NCBI GenBank assembly: GCA_022592435.1
Contig: JABYQS010000061.1
Coordinates: forward strand, 124,001 to 188,000
Direction: 5' to 3'
Length of the DNA: 64,000 nucleotides
Source of the DNA: Cerioporus squamosus
Lineage: Eukaryota; Basidiomycota; Agaricomycetes; Polyporales; Polyporaceae
The stretch's first letter is position 1. Every line of letters starts with the position of its first letter. Of this stretch, positions 45,066 to 57,124 are shown piece by piece. The notes beneath the pieces were generated by a model that had not been told where the DNA came from, searched no databases, and was given only the letters and a program-made list of their open reading frames with translations. A program made the position numbers and the translations under genes.

Positions 45066-45860
45066 AGCTGGGGGGACCCCACCTTTATGTCGAGCGCGTC
45101 CGCCTCCGACATATGCGACGTTGAGGATCTGGTCTGAATCAGAATGTATGCCTCCGCAGACCTAGCTCAGATTAAAACCCGAAGGGATTGTCTCTGGGAC
45201 CGATTCCAACAGCGGGGCGGGATAGATTGCCTGGGAAGAACTTGCAAAATGACCCAGCATCGTTATGTTCACCGGTCCAGTAAATACCAAGCAGTATACA
45301 TCCGCAAACTGTTTAGATGTGCATGCCCGAGTGTATCCGAGTCCTCCTACAGCCCGATTGTCGACTCCTCTGACGAATTATGAACTGGACTGGGTTTGCT
45401 GCAGGAGGCCTACAGCTGGAAACTTACTGACTCTGATGCGGAACTGCAGCCCAATCGTTAAGCGGGTCCCGAGGACTGCGATGACCTGCGGCTCCTCATA
45501 TCAAGCTCACGCAAGAGGAGCCTGGAAATGGTCCCAGTGAGGTTCTTACCCCTTTTCAGAGCGAGATGAAGAGATAACATGGACGGAGGAGAAATGGATG
45601 ACGAACAGTGATGAACTAGGTATCTCTGCAGCGTGCGGGGGAAGTTCACTAGCATCTCAATCAAACAGGCGAGCTGCTTCTCCAGACGCACCGGGCCATG
45701 CTCCTCAGCGCCCACAAAGAAGACGGGGATTATTGTGACCGAGGTGCTGCCGCTCTATGGGCGGAGTGAGGGCACCAGTAGAGGTGCAAGGTCGAGCGAA
45801 ACCTATGTAGAGCCTTTGGTACGCCTGCACATAGCAATCCCTGCGTCTATGCAGTCTTGT
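45066..45860. other. intergenic region
   Basis: It holds the upstream DNA of the HNH-like gene and the 3' flank of MCD4. No further gene is evident. Confidence 0.4.
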
Positions 45861-48800
45861 TCAACCCATTGGAAGTATATGACCGCGCGGCTGGCCAGCC
45901 ATGAGAACCTCGCCAACGGCGCAGATGCCCGCAGACCAGACGAGAAGCAACGAGCTGATGCAAAAGAAGCTTATCGTCTGCCCGATCTCGAGCCACGAGC
46001 CCGTGTCGGTGACGTTCAGGAAGAACGTGATTGTCATCACTGGCGGGATGACGGTCAGTATCAGGACGGGGCGGCGTGAGATGCGTCCGGACATACCGTC
46101 TGTGAGGGTGAGCGCGACGAGGAAGAGGCTGAAGGGCGGGAGATCGAGGCGCGCGTTGAGGATAGAGAAGGTGATCGCGAGGATGATGTACGGCGAGACG
46201 ATCTTGAAGATCTGCAGAGAAATGCGTAAGTCGTCCGATACACGCAGTCGGGCGGTGGCGGGCATACGCACCAATAGGGAGGCCATGAGGAAGGGGTTGA
46301 ACACAGGGACCAGTCGATATACGGGTTCCAGGTAGAAAGAGCTGGTTGGAGTAGGTGAGATCTCTACATCCGTGCGAGAGACTTCAAACTCACGAGATCG
46401 ATGCGACGCTGTACCACATAAGTCAGATCAGGGCCCACGAGGCTCGACATCGACACTCACTTTCCAGTCCCAAAGAACGCCACTTGCACGAAGAACAGGA
46501 AGAACACGGCAATCCGCAGGTCATCCGCCTTCGGGCGGTACGTGCTCGCGTCCTGCTTGTCTTCCCGTTTTCCTTGCAATTCGCGCTTCTCTACACTGAG
46601 CCGCTCTGATTGAGCACGGAGGACAGACTCGACCTCGACCCACAGACAGAGCGAGAGCGAGTACACCACATAAAACAAACCCTCGACCGCGATGGCAAGC
46701 CAGACGAAGCATGCGCCGAAGCCGAGGAAGAAGCTCAGCAGGCGTGCGTGAGGGTGTTCTCGACCGACACGGAGGACGAACGGCAGGAACGCTGTGCTCA
46801 CTGTATGGTATGCGTGTCATCAACATGGGTGCGAAACAGCACCAAAGGAAGGTGAGACGTACGGAATAAGGCCCAGCCAATGAAGCGGAAGATCGGGGAG
46901 ACACCCTTCTTGTCGCGGAGGTCGCGGACGATGAAGTTCACCAGGATGACGCTCCAGCCAAGGCTGTTGAGCTGGAGGGGTACTATCAGCGAGTGTCTGT
47001 GAGAGATGGACAGGCGCAGAGACTTACTAGGAAGAATATGACAGTCTTGAATAAGCGTCCCTGATGAGGATCGGCGAATTTGAACAACCGTATCCCAAGG
47101 ATTCCTATCGCATACATGGCGACCGCCCCGGAAGTGCTGTTATCCCCTTCAGACTGCCGAACACACGACACATGAAGGGACGATACTGGACTCACATTCC
47201 AATCAAGTTCTCCTCTTGATGTACGCTGAGGAGAGGGAATACTGCAGTGCCGAGACAGCACGCAGTCCACGCGAGCCCCAATCGCCAGTGCTCTTTTCGA
47301 GCCTGATTTGGCCATCCTACCATGGGCCACAGCACGCCTACGGCCACGAACCATGCGCTCCAGATGGAACGATGCGTGTATCCTGCCTGCGCAGTGCATT
47401 CAGCTAAGCAGTCGCGCAGGTACGAAAGGTACTCACAACCATACTCTGCAGCGCTGCCACCACGAGCAACCCGCGCAGCACGAGTCCGAAGACAGAACTT
47501 GGCCGTGCTCGCTGCACATACTGCAGGAGCGGCTTACCCGCGCGGACGAGCACCTGGTTCCAGAAGTAGCACGGGAAGACGATGTAGACGTAGAACGTCG
47601 CCGGCGAGCGCTGCTTCGCGAACAGCGCCCAGAAAGCTGCCAACACGGACGTCGCTGTGATGTGGACTGGAGTTTGGCTCTGGCTGAGGTGCGAGGAGGA
47701 CGGGAGGAGGATCGAGACGGCGCCGTATGCTATCCAGCCAAGGTAGGCGGCGATGACGATGCCTCGGATCAGCGTGCGGTCGTAACTGACGGCTGAGTGA
47801 GATCTTTATGCGCGAGGTGGGATTGCGAAGGACTCACGTTTGGAGATAGCGGAGGCCTTCGAGTGTGTGCGCGATAAACTCCTTGGCCTGCAGGCGAGCC
47901 TGGTAGTAGTCCTTATTCCGAATCAACTCTTCGGTAGCAGCAATTTGGCTCTGTCCAGGAAGTTCTTCTGTGCCGTTGGCATGGGCGAAGTACGCGTATG
48001 GGCGATAGAAGAGCGAGTGCGTCTTCTTCTCCACTAGACATCGCAGATCAGCGAGGCTGCAAAAGTCGCACGACAAGCGAACGCACCGTGCTTGACCCGG
48101 TAGTGCTCAACGATAACCTAGTCCACTGCATGAGCCGAGTTTACCCTCACGCAGCACTGTTAGCGTACCTTGGCGTTCACCAGCGCAGCCTCTGCTTGCG
48201 TCCTCTCGCTATCCTTCGCGAGCAGGTATCCAGGCTTTGTCGGGTCAACATCCGGGAGTACCCCGACAGAGTTGATCGGCCAGTTAACGCCAATCGAGCG
48301 CAGACATGAGCGCAGCCACGTCCGCCTGCTCGACGTCTCGGCGCAGCAAATGCGACAACCCAAACGGCGCCGAGTACGCGTCGTGCGATGACGGTGTGCT
48401 GTCAGGTAGGGGTCCACGGACGCCTTCCCCCAATGCAATCAGTGGGGTGCGCGTATTGTCCGGGTCTGTGGGTGTGTAAGTTGAGGAAGCGGCTCGCGAC
48501 GGGAGAAACTCGGACCTCACCGCCGTCTCCGTGGTTCCCGATCTTCGACATGCCATGGTCGGCGGTGAAGACGAACGCGGTCTCCTCGTCCCTGTAGAAC
48601 TCGCTAAAGAGGGCCTCGGTCTGTTTGACGATCTCGTCCACGACCTGAATATTCGCCATGTACTCCTGTGGGGCACAAATGAGCGCATAAGCTCTGTCAT
48701 GAATGAGAGCCACATACCTTCGAGTGTGGTCGGTAGGAATGTCCCGTTGTGTCGAGGCCGAGTAGGTGAAGGAAGAAGACTGTCTTGTCGCCGCGCAGAC

Positions 48801-50216
48801 GTGCGTCCAGCGCGGCGTCTGAGGTGGCGTTGTGTAGGAGTGCCCGGAGTTGCTCTAGCACCCAGACGTCTAGGGCGGTCGCATCTACGCACACTGTGAG
48901 CCGGCCAACCTCTGCGCGTTCTCGTAAGACGACGTACCTTTAGTAAAGTCTTCCTCGTCCTCGTCGTAACACCACATCTCCACCTTTCCTGGGGTCGCTC
49001 CTCGCGCGAACATGGGAATGATGTCGGGAGAGCCAAAGGAGAACGTCGCGCTTGATTGGTTAAATACAGAGTCGAAGTCTACCTAAGCGACGTTCCAGCG
49101 CAGTCAATGGAAGTGTATGGCAGCAGCTTACCGGGTTCGTCTTCCAACCCTGTCGCGCGGTGTCAGCGCAGGTAGTGCTACCTAGTCAATCAGGGCGCAC
49201 CTTCGTCACGGCCGATACATCCTCGTACATCCCACCTGTCGCACATGAATGAACCGCCAATGAGCTTCAGGACGACCACGTACCGATGAGCGCGACATGT
49301 CCCGGCCTGCTCTCCGTAGGCACATGTGTATGTGAGATTCCGAATGCCCCCCTCGTCTCGACAATGGAGCGCAGGTGAGGAGCGACCACCTCCGGCGCGT
49401 TGGGAATCATAGGAAACCCGTTCTTCGCGAGTAGGAGGTCCGCACGCAGACCATCGCCTAGCACGTCGTCAGCGCGGTCCTTGCTCCTCAGGATCATGAA
49501 TACACGAAAACAGTGGAGACAATTCGCCGGCTTGCCGGACTTCCACTATCCAAATTCTCGCCATCATCCTCCGCGTTCATAGACGCGTCACGAATCAAAC
49601 TTCCCCTCACTCAGTACGTTGGGCCGCAAGCGCAGCCCACGGTGACACCTGTTTCTCGAGAACGGCGTGCTCTAATCCCAGCCACTCCGCGTGAACGGTG
49701 AGACTTCAAGATGACAGGTCTTCGAGTATGCATATACCAGCACGAGAAGGTATTTGCATGAGGTTGGACACATCGGAAGGGAGGAAGAGTTTCGGCCACA
49801 CCGTGATGCAATTCAACCAAGCTCGCTTGTTCCTCGTCATTAGGAATAGAGCAACTCAACCACGCGCTGGCGGTGGTAAGTGTTTTCTGCATCCCAACTC
49901 TCATTACGACCCCTAGATGTGCCTGACATCGTCCATATGCTACTCTCCTGCGTGTGCTCGGAGCCATCTCAGACTTCGAAGCAGGCGGGCGCACCGTGAC
50001 TTGCACTGTTTCCGTATACCCCTTCCAGCGAGATTAAAGACAGTACGTACCAACTATTAGCACCAGGCGCTTCGCCTCTCCTTTCTCCAACGAGTGTTGT
50101 TGCATGCCATGGACAACGGGGCTCGTGAAATAGCAGTCGAAGACGGTGCCGATGTATACGAGGTGGAAGACGAGCCCGACGAGTAGTAACCTCCAGACAG
50201 ACCCAGACATCGCCAT
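45861..50216 (-). CDS. MCD4: GPI ethanolamine-phosphate transferase 1
   Basis: A many-exon minus-strand gene. The first exons are 50216-50051, 49457-49284, 49235-49201 and from 49149; further introns follow at about 50-bp size. The N-terminus [20 protein letters not shown] is the signal anchor. Alkaline-phosphatase-fold motifs are all present: [28 protein letters not shown] with the nucleophilic Thr, [19 protein letters not shown] and [15 protein letters not shown]. The C-terminal half is the multi-spanning PigN region ([42 protein letters not shown]). MCD4/PIGN adds phosphoethanolamine to the first mannose of the GPI precursor in the ER lumen. The first intron (50050-49458, 593 bp) is about ten times the usual size here. 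It is divergent from the GH78 gene. Confidence 0.9.
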
Positions 50217-50835
50217 TGTGAAGCTCAGCGTTGTGTTGTGTAGTGCATGTATGCGGTCGCGTCAAGTCAAGAAGTCGTTTGCGCAGCGCGACAGACGTGG
50301 TGACGGTGTCCAGTGTTGAGAGCAACGGCGCGCGCCCTGTCATCAACGTGGCGCACAACGCGTGCGCTGCGCGTTTGTTCGGGTTTGTCTCCGACCACCA
50401 TCTCGAAAACTCTCTGCTCGTCTTATACGCACTTGCTCGCTCTGTGCTGTACTCTGTGGCTCACCGAGCATCGCCATGGGCAAACTTATGTGTCGCGACC
50501 CGACTGGACTGCCGACGCGCTAGAGCTGGCAATTGCTGAACTGGCCATATGACCGCGACGTGCTCCCCGACCAGCCGGTCGCGAGGTCATTCAAGGGACA
50601 TTCTTTGATTAACGACCGAACGTCTCCGGAGATGGGCTCTAGTACGGCATTCTATGTGAAGGCTCGAAGAGCTTGTCACATCACACACTCGTCCAGCAGA
50701 CGCGGTCATGCTCGCTCACGGCCCGCCGGGTCACCTCGTGATGCGCAAGTCGAAACGTCCAACCGGCTTTCGCTCTCTGAGCCATGATCGCAGCATATAA
50801 GCCAGCGCGGACGTGCCGCATGACTTCTTGAAGAG
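50217..50835. promoter_or_regulatory. divergent upstream region MCD4 / GH78
   Basis: 619 bp between start codons. A TATA-like catataag at 50793-50800 lies 36-43 bases before the GH78 ATG. No gene is supported inside. Confidence 0.5.
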
Positions 50836-53144
50836 ATGGTTGCCTGGTGTTTCCTCAGTCTTGCTGTACTCCGCGTCGTGGGCGCATCTGCGCCCGCTGG
50901 CCCCTGGGACGCGTTCAACTATGCCCCCAAGAGCAGGACCGTGTTCCCGAGCGCTGTCAAGCAAACGTCGGGCACGGTTCATGACGCGCATGGCCTCGTA
51001 TCGAAGGGGGGCGCCACCATAGTCGGGAACGGTTCCTGGGTTGCGTTGGACTTCGGTATCGAGGTACGTGCTGCCAAAAGCCTGCATAAACTCCCAAATC
51101 TTACGCTTACTCGAGGTTGGGGGACTTGTAACCTTGAAACTCGACAAAGTCACGAAGTCATCCTCCATTGCGCTGTCCTTCACCGAGTCCCCTGTCTTCA
51201 TAAGCCCTGTGACGTCTGACGACTCGACGTATCCGTCAGCCAACCAGTCTTATGACGGCGTTGAGCATGTTCCTGCACCTTTGCAACCCGGATTCTGGAC
51301 TCAGCCTGCCGCAAGGCTTCGAGGAGGCTTCCGCTATCTGAGTATCGTCTCGACTTCGGATGATCCTGTTACTATATCGAACGTGTCTTGTGCTCTATCC
51401 TTTGCCCCTCATATTTCGGATCTACGTGACTACAGTGGCTATTTCTATGCGTCTGACCCGGTCTTCCATGACAAGAACTTCCTGACGAAGGTATGGATAC
51501 TTCGGGAGACAGCAACTACTCTAGCTTATCCTGTGTCCAGCTATGGTACGCTGGGGCGTACACGGTGCAGACAAACACAGTGCCACTCAATACTGGAAGG
51601 CAGATTCCCATGGTCAGGTCGCCAGGTAAGCACGTCGATGCCTCCATCTAGCGAGGCTTCATATAGCATCGTAGGTTGGGCGAACAATGCTACGCTCGGC
51701 GTCGCTGGTCCTATCATCGTGGATGGAGCGAAGCGTGACAGGTAAGAGTAGAACTCCGTCTTTCCTGTAACAAAGGCTGACTGTGACGTAGGGCCGTATG
51801 GCCAGGGGACATGGGCATCGCCGTTCCTACTCAGTTCGTCTCCACGAATGATCTGATTCCTACGCGCAACGCCCTCTCGACCATGTTCGCCGCGATCAAC
51901 CCTCGAACTGGTGCGCTGCCAGAATCCGGCCCTCCTCTCAGCCAGCTGGACAGCGATACCTACCACGCATGGACGCTCATTGGCACGCACAACTACTACC
52001 TCTATTCTGGCGACTCCGACTGGCTGCAGACAGTATGGGCAAACTACACCAAGGCAGTGGGCTTCCTCGAGGGCAAGGTCGGCCCTTCAGGTCTGATGAA
52101 TGTCACTGGACTGAGGGACTGGGCGCGACTGGGCGGCGGAGGCATCAACGCGGAGGGTAACGCTCTCTTGTACAGAGTAAGCCCGATTCTTTGTCGTCGC
52201 CATTACTCGCGACCTGACTGACTCACCCTCAGGTCCTGGTCACCGCGGCAGACCTTGCCACGCATGTCAACGACAGCACACTCGCTTCTGCATGGACGAC
52301 GAACGCGACGGCCCTGAAGACGAAGTTTAATGAGGTCTTCTGGCTACCCAGCGCGGGGATGTACAGAGACAACGATACCACGACGCTCTGTCCACAGGAC
52401 GCAAACTCGATGGCGGTCCTGTACAGCCTCACCACGTCTCCGGAGCAGGCCGCCTCCGTCAGCGAGGGTCTGACGAAGAACTGGAACTAACCTCGGTCCA
52501 GTCGCGCCCGAGCTGCCGGATACGATCTCGCCGTTCATCAGCGGGCTCGAGCTCCAGGCGCACTTCGAGTCCGGGAACGACGAGCGTGCGATGGACCTCC
52601 TCAGGCGGGAATGGGGCTACATGCTCTACACCAACCTCAGCGTGCAGTCCACACTGCTGGAGGGATTCACCGCGAACGGCTCGCTGTCGTGAGTTGCTTC
52701 TGCACGCGGTCGGATGTTCCCGCGTGCTCACCGTCTCTCGCTCGTCTATAGGTATCGCAGCTACCGCGGGTACAACTACGACCCCGCATACACGAGCCAC
52801 GCGCACGGCTGGAGCTCCGGCCCCACCTCCGCGCTCACGTACTACGTGCTCGGCCTACCGTGACGTCTCCGCAGGGGCGCACCTGGCAGGTCGCGCCCCA
52901 TCTCTCCGGGCTCTCTGCCGCCGAGGGCGGGTTCACGACCCCGCTCGGGTGGTTTGGCGTGAAGTGGACGGCGCAGCAAAAGAGGGCGTTCTCACTGACT
53001 GTCGACGTCCCTGAGGGCACGTCCGGCGTGGTGAAGCTCCCGGTCGGTGGGAAGGTCACGATCGATGGCGAGGTGCGGGCGGTTGGGGAGGGCGGAGGTG
53101 TGCAGCTCGCTGGTGGGAAGCATGCGATTGTCGTGGTGGAGTGA
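50836..53144 (+). pseudogene. secreted GH78-type alpha-L-rhamnosidase with two frame breaks
   Basis: The start MVAWCFLSLAVLRVVGASA is a signal peptide. Exon 1 is 50836-51063, exon 2 from 51116, and the following short introns all restore family blocks: LWYAGAYTVQTNTVPLNTGR, VAGPIIVDGAKRDRAVWPGD, DSDTYHAWTLIGTHNYYLY, WARLGGGGINAEGNALLY. These mark a GH78 (alpha/alpha)6 catalytic domain, with acidic residues in GAKRDR-WPGD. After LTKNWN a stop occurs at ~52488, and APELPDTISPFISGLE resumes in another frame. Near 52857, after YYVLGLP, a second stop is met and VTSPQGRTWQVAPHLSG continues one frame over. Enzyme role: release of rhamnose from plant polysaccharides or glycosides. With both breaks as read the enzyme would lack its C-terminal third. 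Confidence 0.78.
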
Positions 53145-53442
53145 TATTTGTCTTTCAGCTATCGTCGTGTCGAGAATTTGATCTATCCTGCAGGGTGACG
53201 AGCGCACGCTCTGTTCGCGAGCCTCACGGATGGTTGAGATTGACAGGTTTGCAAATCTCGGGTGATTTTCTGTCGTACTTGACGTCTCTCGTGTTGGCTA
53301 GTCTGCACACCACCGCACAGCTTTCCGGTCTTTGGCAATGACATTTCACAGAGTGGTATGCAGTAAAGGAGAGAATATGTAGTCGCAGGAAGACGATCAC
53401 TCTCCCCGACGCTTCAGCATCCGACATCCACCACTAGGAGCG

Positions 53443-55238
53443 ATGTCTTCAGACGACTCAGATGATTTCACCCCGGCAGACATACTGCAGATCTACACTG
53501 AAGCATGGTGCGTTCCCGTTCGCAGACTAGTTCTACTTTACCGGAGCACGAAGGCGCGCCCCTCACCGTCGTCACTCGTGCAGGGTGCCCCAAGTCAACT
53601 ACCTGGCGGTCGGCTCTGTCGGTGCGTTCTGACTCGTGCTCTCTCAGCTCTCTCGTTACTGATGCACGGAGTCCGAACACAGCGCTGATCGTGTACGAGC
53701 ACCTCCTCACCGCCATGCAAGAATACCGAGTCGTGTGGAAGCGCAAGATGTCCATTCCGATGGTCCTGTTCGTCGTCAACCGGTACGGGCTGCTCCTGTT
53801 TGGGATCGTGTACGTCCTGTCGACGTTGGTGTGGTGGGGAGATGATTTGGTATGTGGGCCGTTCGAACTCGAGAACGCAGAGCATGCCTGATACTTATCC
53901 CTGCCAGAGGTAACGCTGTTCGATGGGCCCCTCTCTTGGCTGTATTTTCGCTGATCCCACTGCGGGCGTCCAGCTGCGAGATCGTCGGGAGAGTGCAGGT
54001 CGTGATCGTTGTCGTCCTCGACCTCGTCAACGTCGGTATGTAGACTCCAGCGGGTGTGCTCCTGAGAACGTTTCCAACTCACACTCCCCTCGTCTGGCAC
54101 AGCGTTCTCGGCGCTGCGCATCCACGCGATCAACAACCGGAACTGGTGGTGGACCGCCAGCATCTTCCTCCTCGGCTTCGTCTCGACGCCGCTGAACATC
54201 GTGAGTGCCGCTGCCATAAGCAGCCTCGCTAGTGCCAACCTGAAGGGCTCACACGGCGTCGTCCGCAGGCCGACCTGATCACGGCCACCTATCTGACAGG
54301 ACGGCCCCTCATAGAGGGCTGCTTCGCGTCTATAGGCGTGCTTGGGCCCAATCCTGACTTGTGGTACAGGTGAGCATAGCCAACGTCTTGAACTGATCGC
54401 TGACCGAGGCCGACCCGGCCGCCCGCACGCAGACGTACGCATCGTTTTCCAGTAACGCATCTCACCGCGCAACGATGTTCTCACTATGCCTGTGCCGTGC
54501 CGTGGACCATGGGACGCTCTTTTCAGTGTCGCTCGGGATACGAGCGTGCAAGATCTGCCTCGACGTCGTCGTGCTCGGGATCACCTGGTACCGGACAGCG
54601 GGGATCGTCAAGGCCGCGCGGGGCGCGCACGTCGACACGTCCGTCGTGTCTGTGCTCCTCAGGGATGGTGAGTAGTCGGTCTGACTTCTTCTGCATGCTT
54701 GTTGTCCTCGACTCAGTGCCCACGTATCGCAGGGACGACGTACTTGTGCGTATATGCCGACTTCTGCTCGTAAAAATGGCAGTGTCGCGTCCCGCGCTGA
54801 TACACCCACGCACGCAAGTATCACTCTGTCCGTGAACATCGCCGGCATCACCACACTAGTCGCGGTGAGTCCTCCGCAGCCCCTATGATATGCATGCTCT
54901 CGCTGACGATCTTGCCCGCCACCGGTACAGGGCTTGAACTCGCTGGGCGTCGAGGCGAGCGTGCAAGTATCATCATCCTATATCCTCCACGGCCGCAGCT
55001 GACTAGTGGCTCCCCCTTTAGCCTCAACGCAGTGACGATGTCGCGCTTCATCCTGAACCTCCGCGTCGCCACCTCACACGCGGGCGGGACGAGCCGGACG
55101 CTGTCCACCCTGCCCCCACAATCCGACATCCGGTTCTCGTCCTCGCCCTCATCTGGGTCGAGCGTCCTCGGGAACATTGGGGCATCTGTGGAGGTTGCTG
55201 GGGATTCCGACTGCGAGGTTGACTTGGAGGACCAGTAA
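53443..55238 (+). CDS. DUF6533-type multi-spanning membrane protein
   Basis: Exons begin 53443-53507, 53584-53621 and 53683 onward. The N-terminus TEAWVPQVNYLAVGSVALIVYEHLL ... KMSIPMVLFVVNRYG resembles the DUF6533 start (NY ... LLLYDY ... LFLLNRY) of Agaricomycete seven-helix proteins. Further helices include VQVVIVVVLDLVNV, WWWTASIFLLGFVSTPLNI and ACKICLDVVVLGITWYRT, then an ITLSVNIAGITTLVA helix. The cytosolic tail is Ser-rich and ends CEVDLEDQ. Several internal junctions (near 53850-53915, 54370-54430 and 54665-54740) are my best guesses. Function unknown; these proteins are thought to be receptor-like. Confidence 0.68.
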
Positions 55239-55758
55239 GTAGCCAACCGTTGGCTGTCCGAGTCGAAGCTCGACTTGGGGCTTCGTCGTGCACGCGTCGC
55301 GACCGAGCGTGCGCACCCAACTGGAGAGTCGGAGAGAGGATCGTTTGACTCTGATACTCGGCCTCGTCCATGCAGTGTTCTGCAGCTCGGAGGCGGCGGG
55401 TCGGCAGCACGCTCCCTCCACGGCTGTTTGTGTTCTCCGCTACATAAATTATCAATACCGTCGTGCAAGCTTCAAAGAAGAAGACGGGACCCTTCTCGGG
55501 GACGCACGCTACACCACCGACTCGGGAGGAGTGTCGAGCGCAAATCCGTGGGCGCCCGGGCGGCATGCCGGGGGAAATGACAGGAGGTAGGGGAACCATC
55601 TCCTATACGTACTTTCTGCCACTCGCCGTTCTCGCTCGTCGTCCTCATCGTCGTTCTTCTCCTCGTCCTTGTCCTCGTCGTCATTTTTCTCCTCGTCGCT
55701 TACCTCGTCCTCGTCTCCTAGTCTTTAGCTTGTCGCTCCTGCACACACCGCTTCCACG

Positions 55759-57124
55759 ATGGAGAGTGACTCTGCAGACTTCCCCGCCGTCGTCCGTGTA
55801 TTCGTTCAGCTCCCAGAGAGCATCCAGGCCGCGCCCAACGCCAACGCCGACTCGAAAGACTGGCCGTGGCACCACATCCTCTCCATCCCTGTCTCCATCC
55901 TCAACGAGCACCGCTTCTCCATGAAACCGTACAAGTGGATGCGGTTCGTGACGGGCATCATCTCGGCGTCGTAGGACACCTCAAGTCGTCAAAGCGTCCC
56001 GAGGACGCGCCGTGCGACTACGAGACCAGCACGGTCGCCTTCAACCAGTCCTTCGACGTCTTCTATCACATCGAGTCCTCGGACCAGAGCGCTAGACTCC
56101 AACCCGTCGACCCCGACATTAACGAACGACTCACCAACACCCACTCGAGCTCTCTCTCCTCAGCTTACGCACCCGACGTGGGCGAGCGTGACGGCTGGCG
56201 CTGCGTGCTGACGGGATTCGTCGAAGGCTGCGATGCGGCGCATATCATACCTCACGTCAAAGGCAACGAGGTAAGAAGTCACGGTGGGCCACTGGCGCAC
56301 TATCTGCGTCGCGTGTTGACCGTATCCACTGCAGTATATCCGCAGACTCACCGAACGCAACGGTGTGCGGGAAGAGGGAGAGAAAGCCGTCATAGACGAC
56401 ATCGACGATCGCCGGAACGGTCTGTACCTCCAGATGCACTTGCACAGGAGACCGGATCTTGCATTCTTGCAAGTACGTCCGCCGCTCGCCGCGCTGTTGT
56501 TCAGGAATCGGAATCGCTGCTGCAGGCTGACGGGTTGGCCACTGGCATGGGCAGACACCGAATTTCGCAATGCTGCGCTCCGACGTCCCAGGACCCGGAA
56601 ACGTGCCGGATCCCGACGCCACACTCACGTCCGCTCGTTGCACAGTGCACGTCTTCACAGGGTGCACTGTGCTTGGGGCAACACCTGAGAGGGTGATCGT
56701 CGAGTCAGGCAGCCCGGTCCGCATTGCAAAAAGTTCCGACCGGCCGCCTCCAGTGCTCCTGGACGCCACGTACGCCGCGCTCGTGCTGAAGACGTTCGGC
56801 GGCCAAGCGGCCGTTGCGGCGATCAAGAACGTCTGGCAGGCCCAGCAGCTCTCGCTCGGTGTGCCCGTGGTTCGGACGGCGGAAGAGGACGCACGCCGCG
56901 AGCGTAGAAAGAACGCTCATCGTGCGAGGCGAGCGCGGCTTAAAAGCTCCGAGGGGCCGGATGGATTGGACCTTCTCCTCCTTATCCCATACCTGGGCGT
57001 TCCTCCCGAACGCGTTCGTGAGTATCGGGCGGAGGAGCGTGCGAAGCGGGAGGTGGAGGAGCACCGGCGGTCGGAGGCGAGGGTGGTCGAATGGCGAGAT
57101 CAGTGTGCGGATGCTGGACTGTAG
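55759..57124 (+). CDS. HNH nuclease-like protein, frame break after residue ~70
   Basis: Exon 1 runs from MESDSADFPAVVRVFVQLP to KWMRFVTGIIS. The same protein continues one frame over from about 55970 (GHLKSSKRPEDAPCDYE). No splice pair explains the change, so a one-base deletion near 55968 is likely. The HNH-type core RDGWRCVLTGFVEGCDAAHI is complete with Cys, Asp-Ala-Ala-His, and after the intron 56271-56334 the second half IDDRRNGLYLQMHLHR carries the expected Asn and His. The last intron joins FLQ to TPNFAMLRSDVPG (56472-56551). The C-terminal region is charged and coiled-coil-like (EEDARRERRKNAHRARRARL). A family of HNH_2 proteins common in Agaricomycetes; DNA target unknown. Confidence 0.75.
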
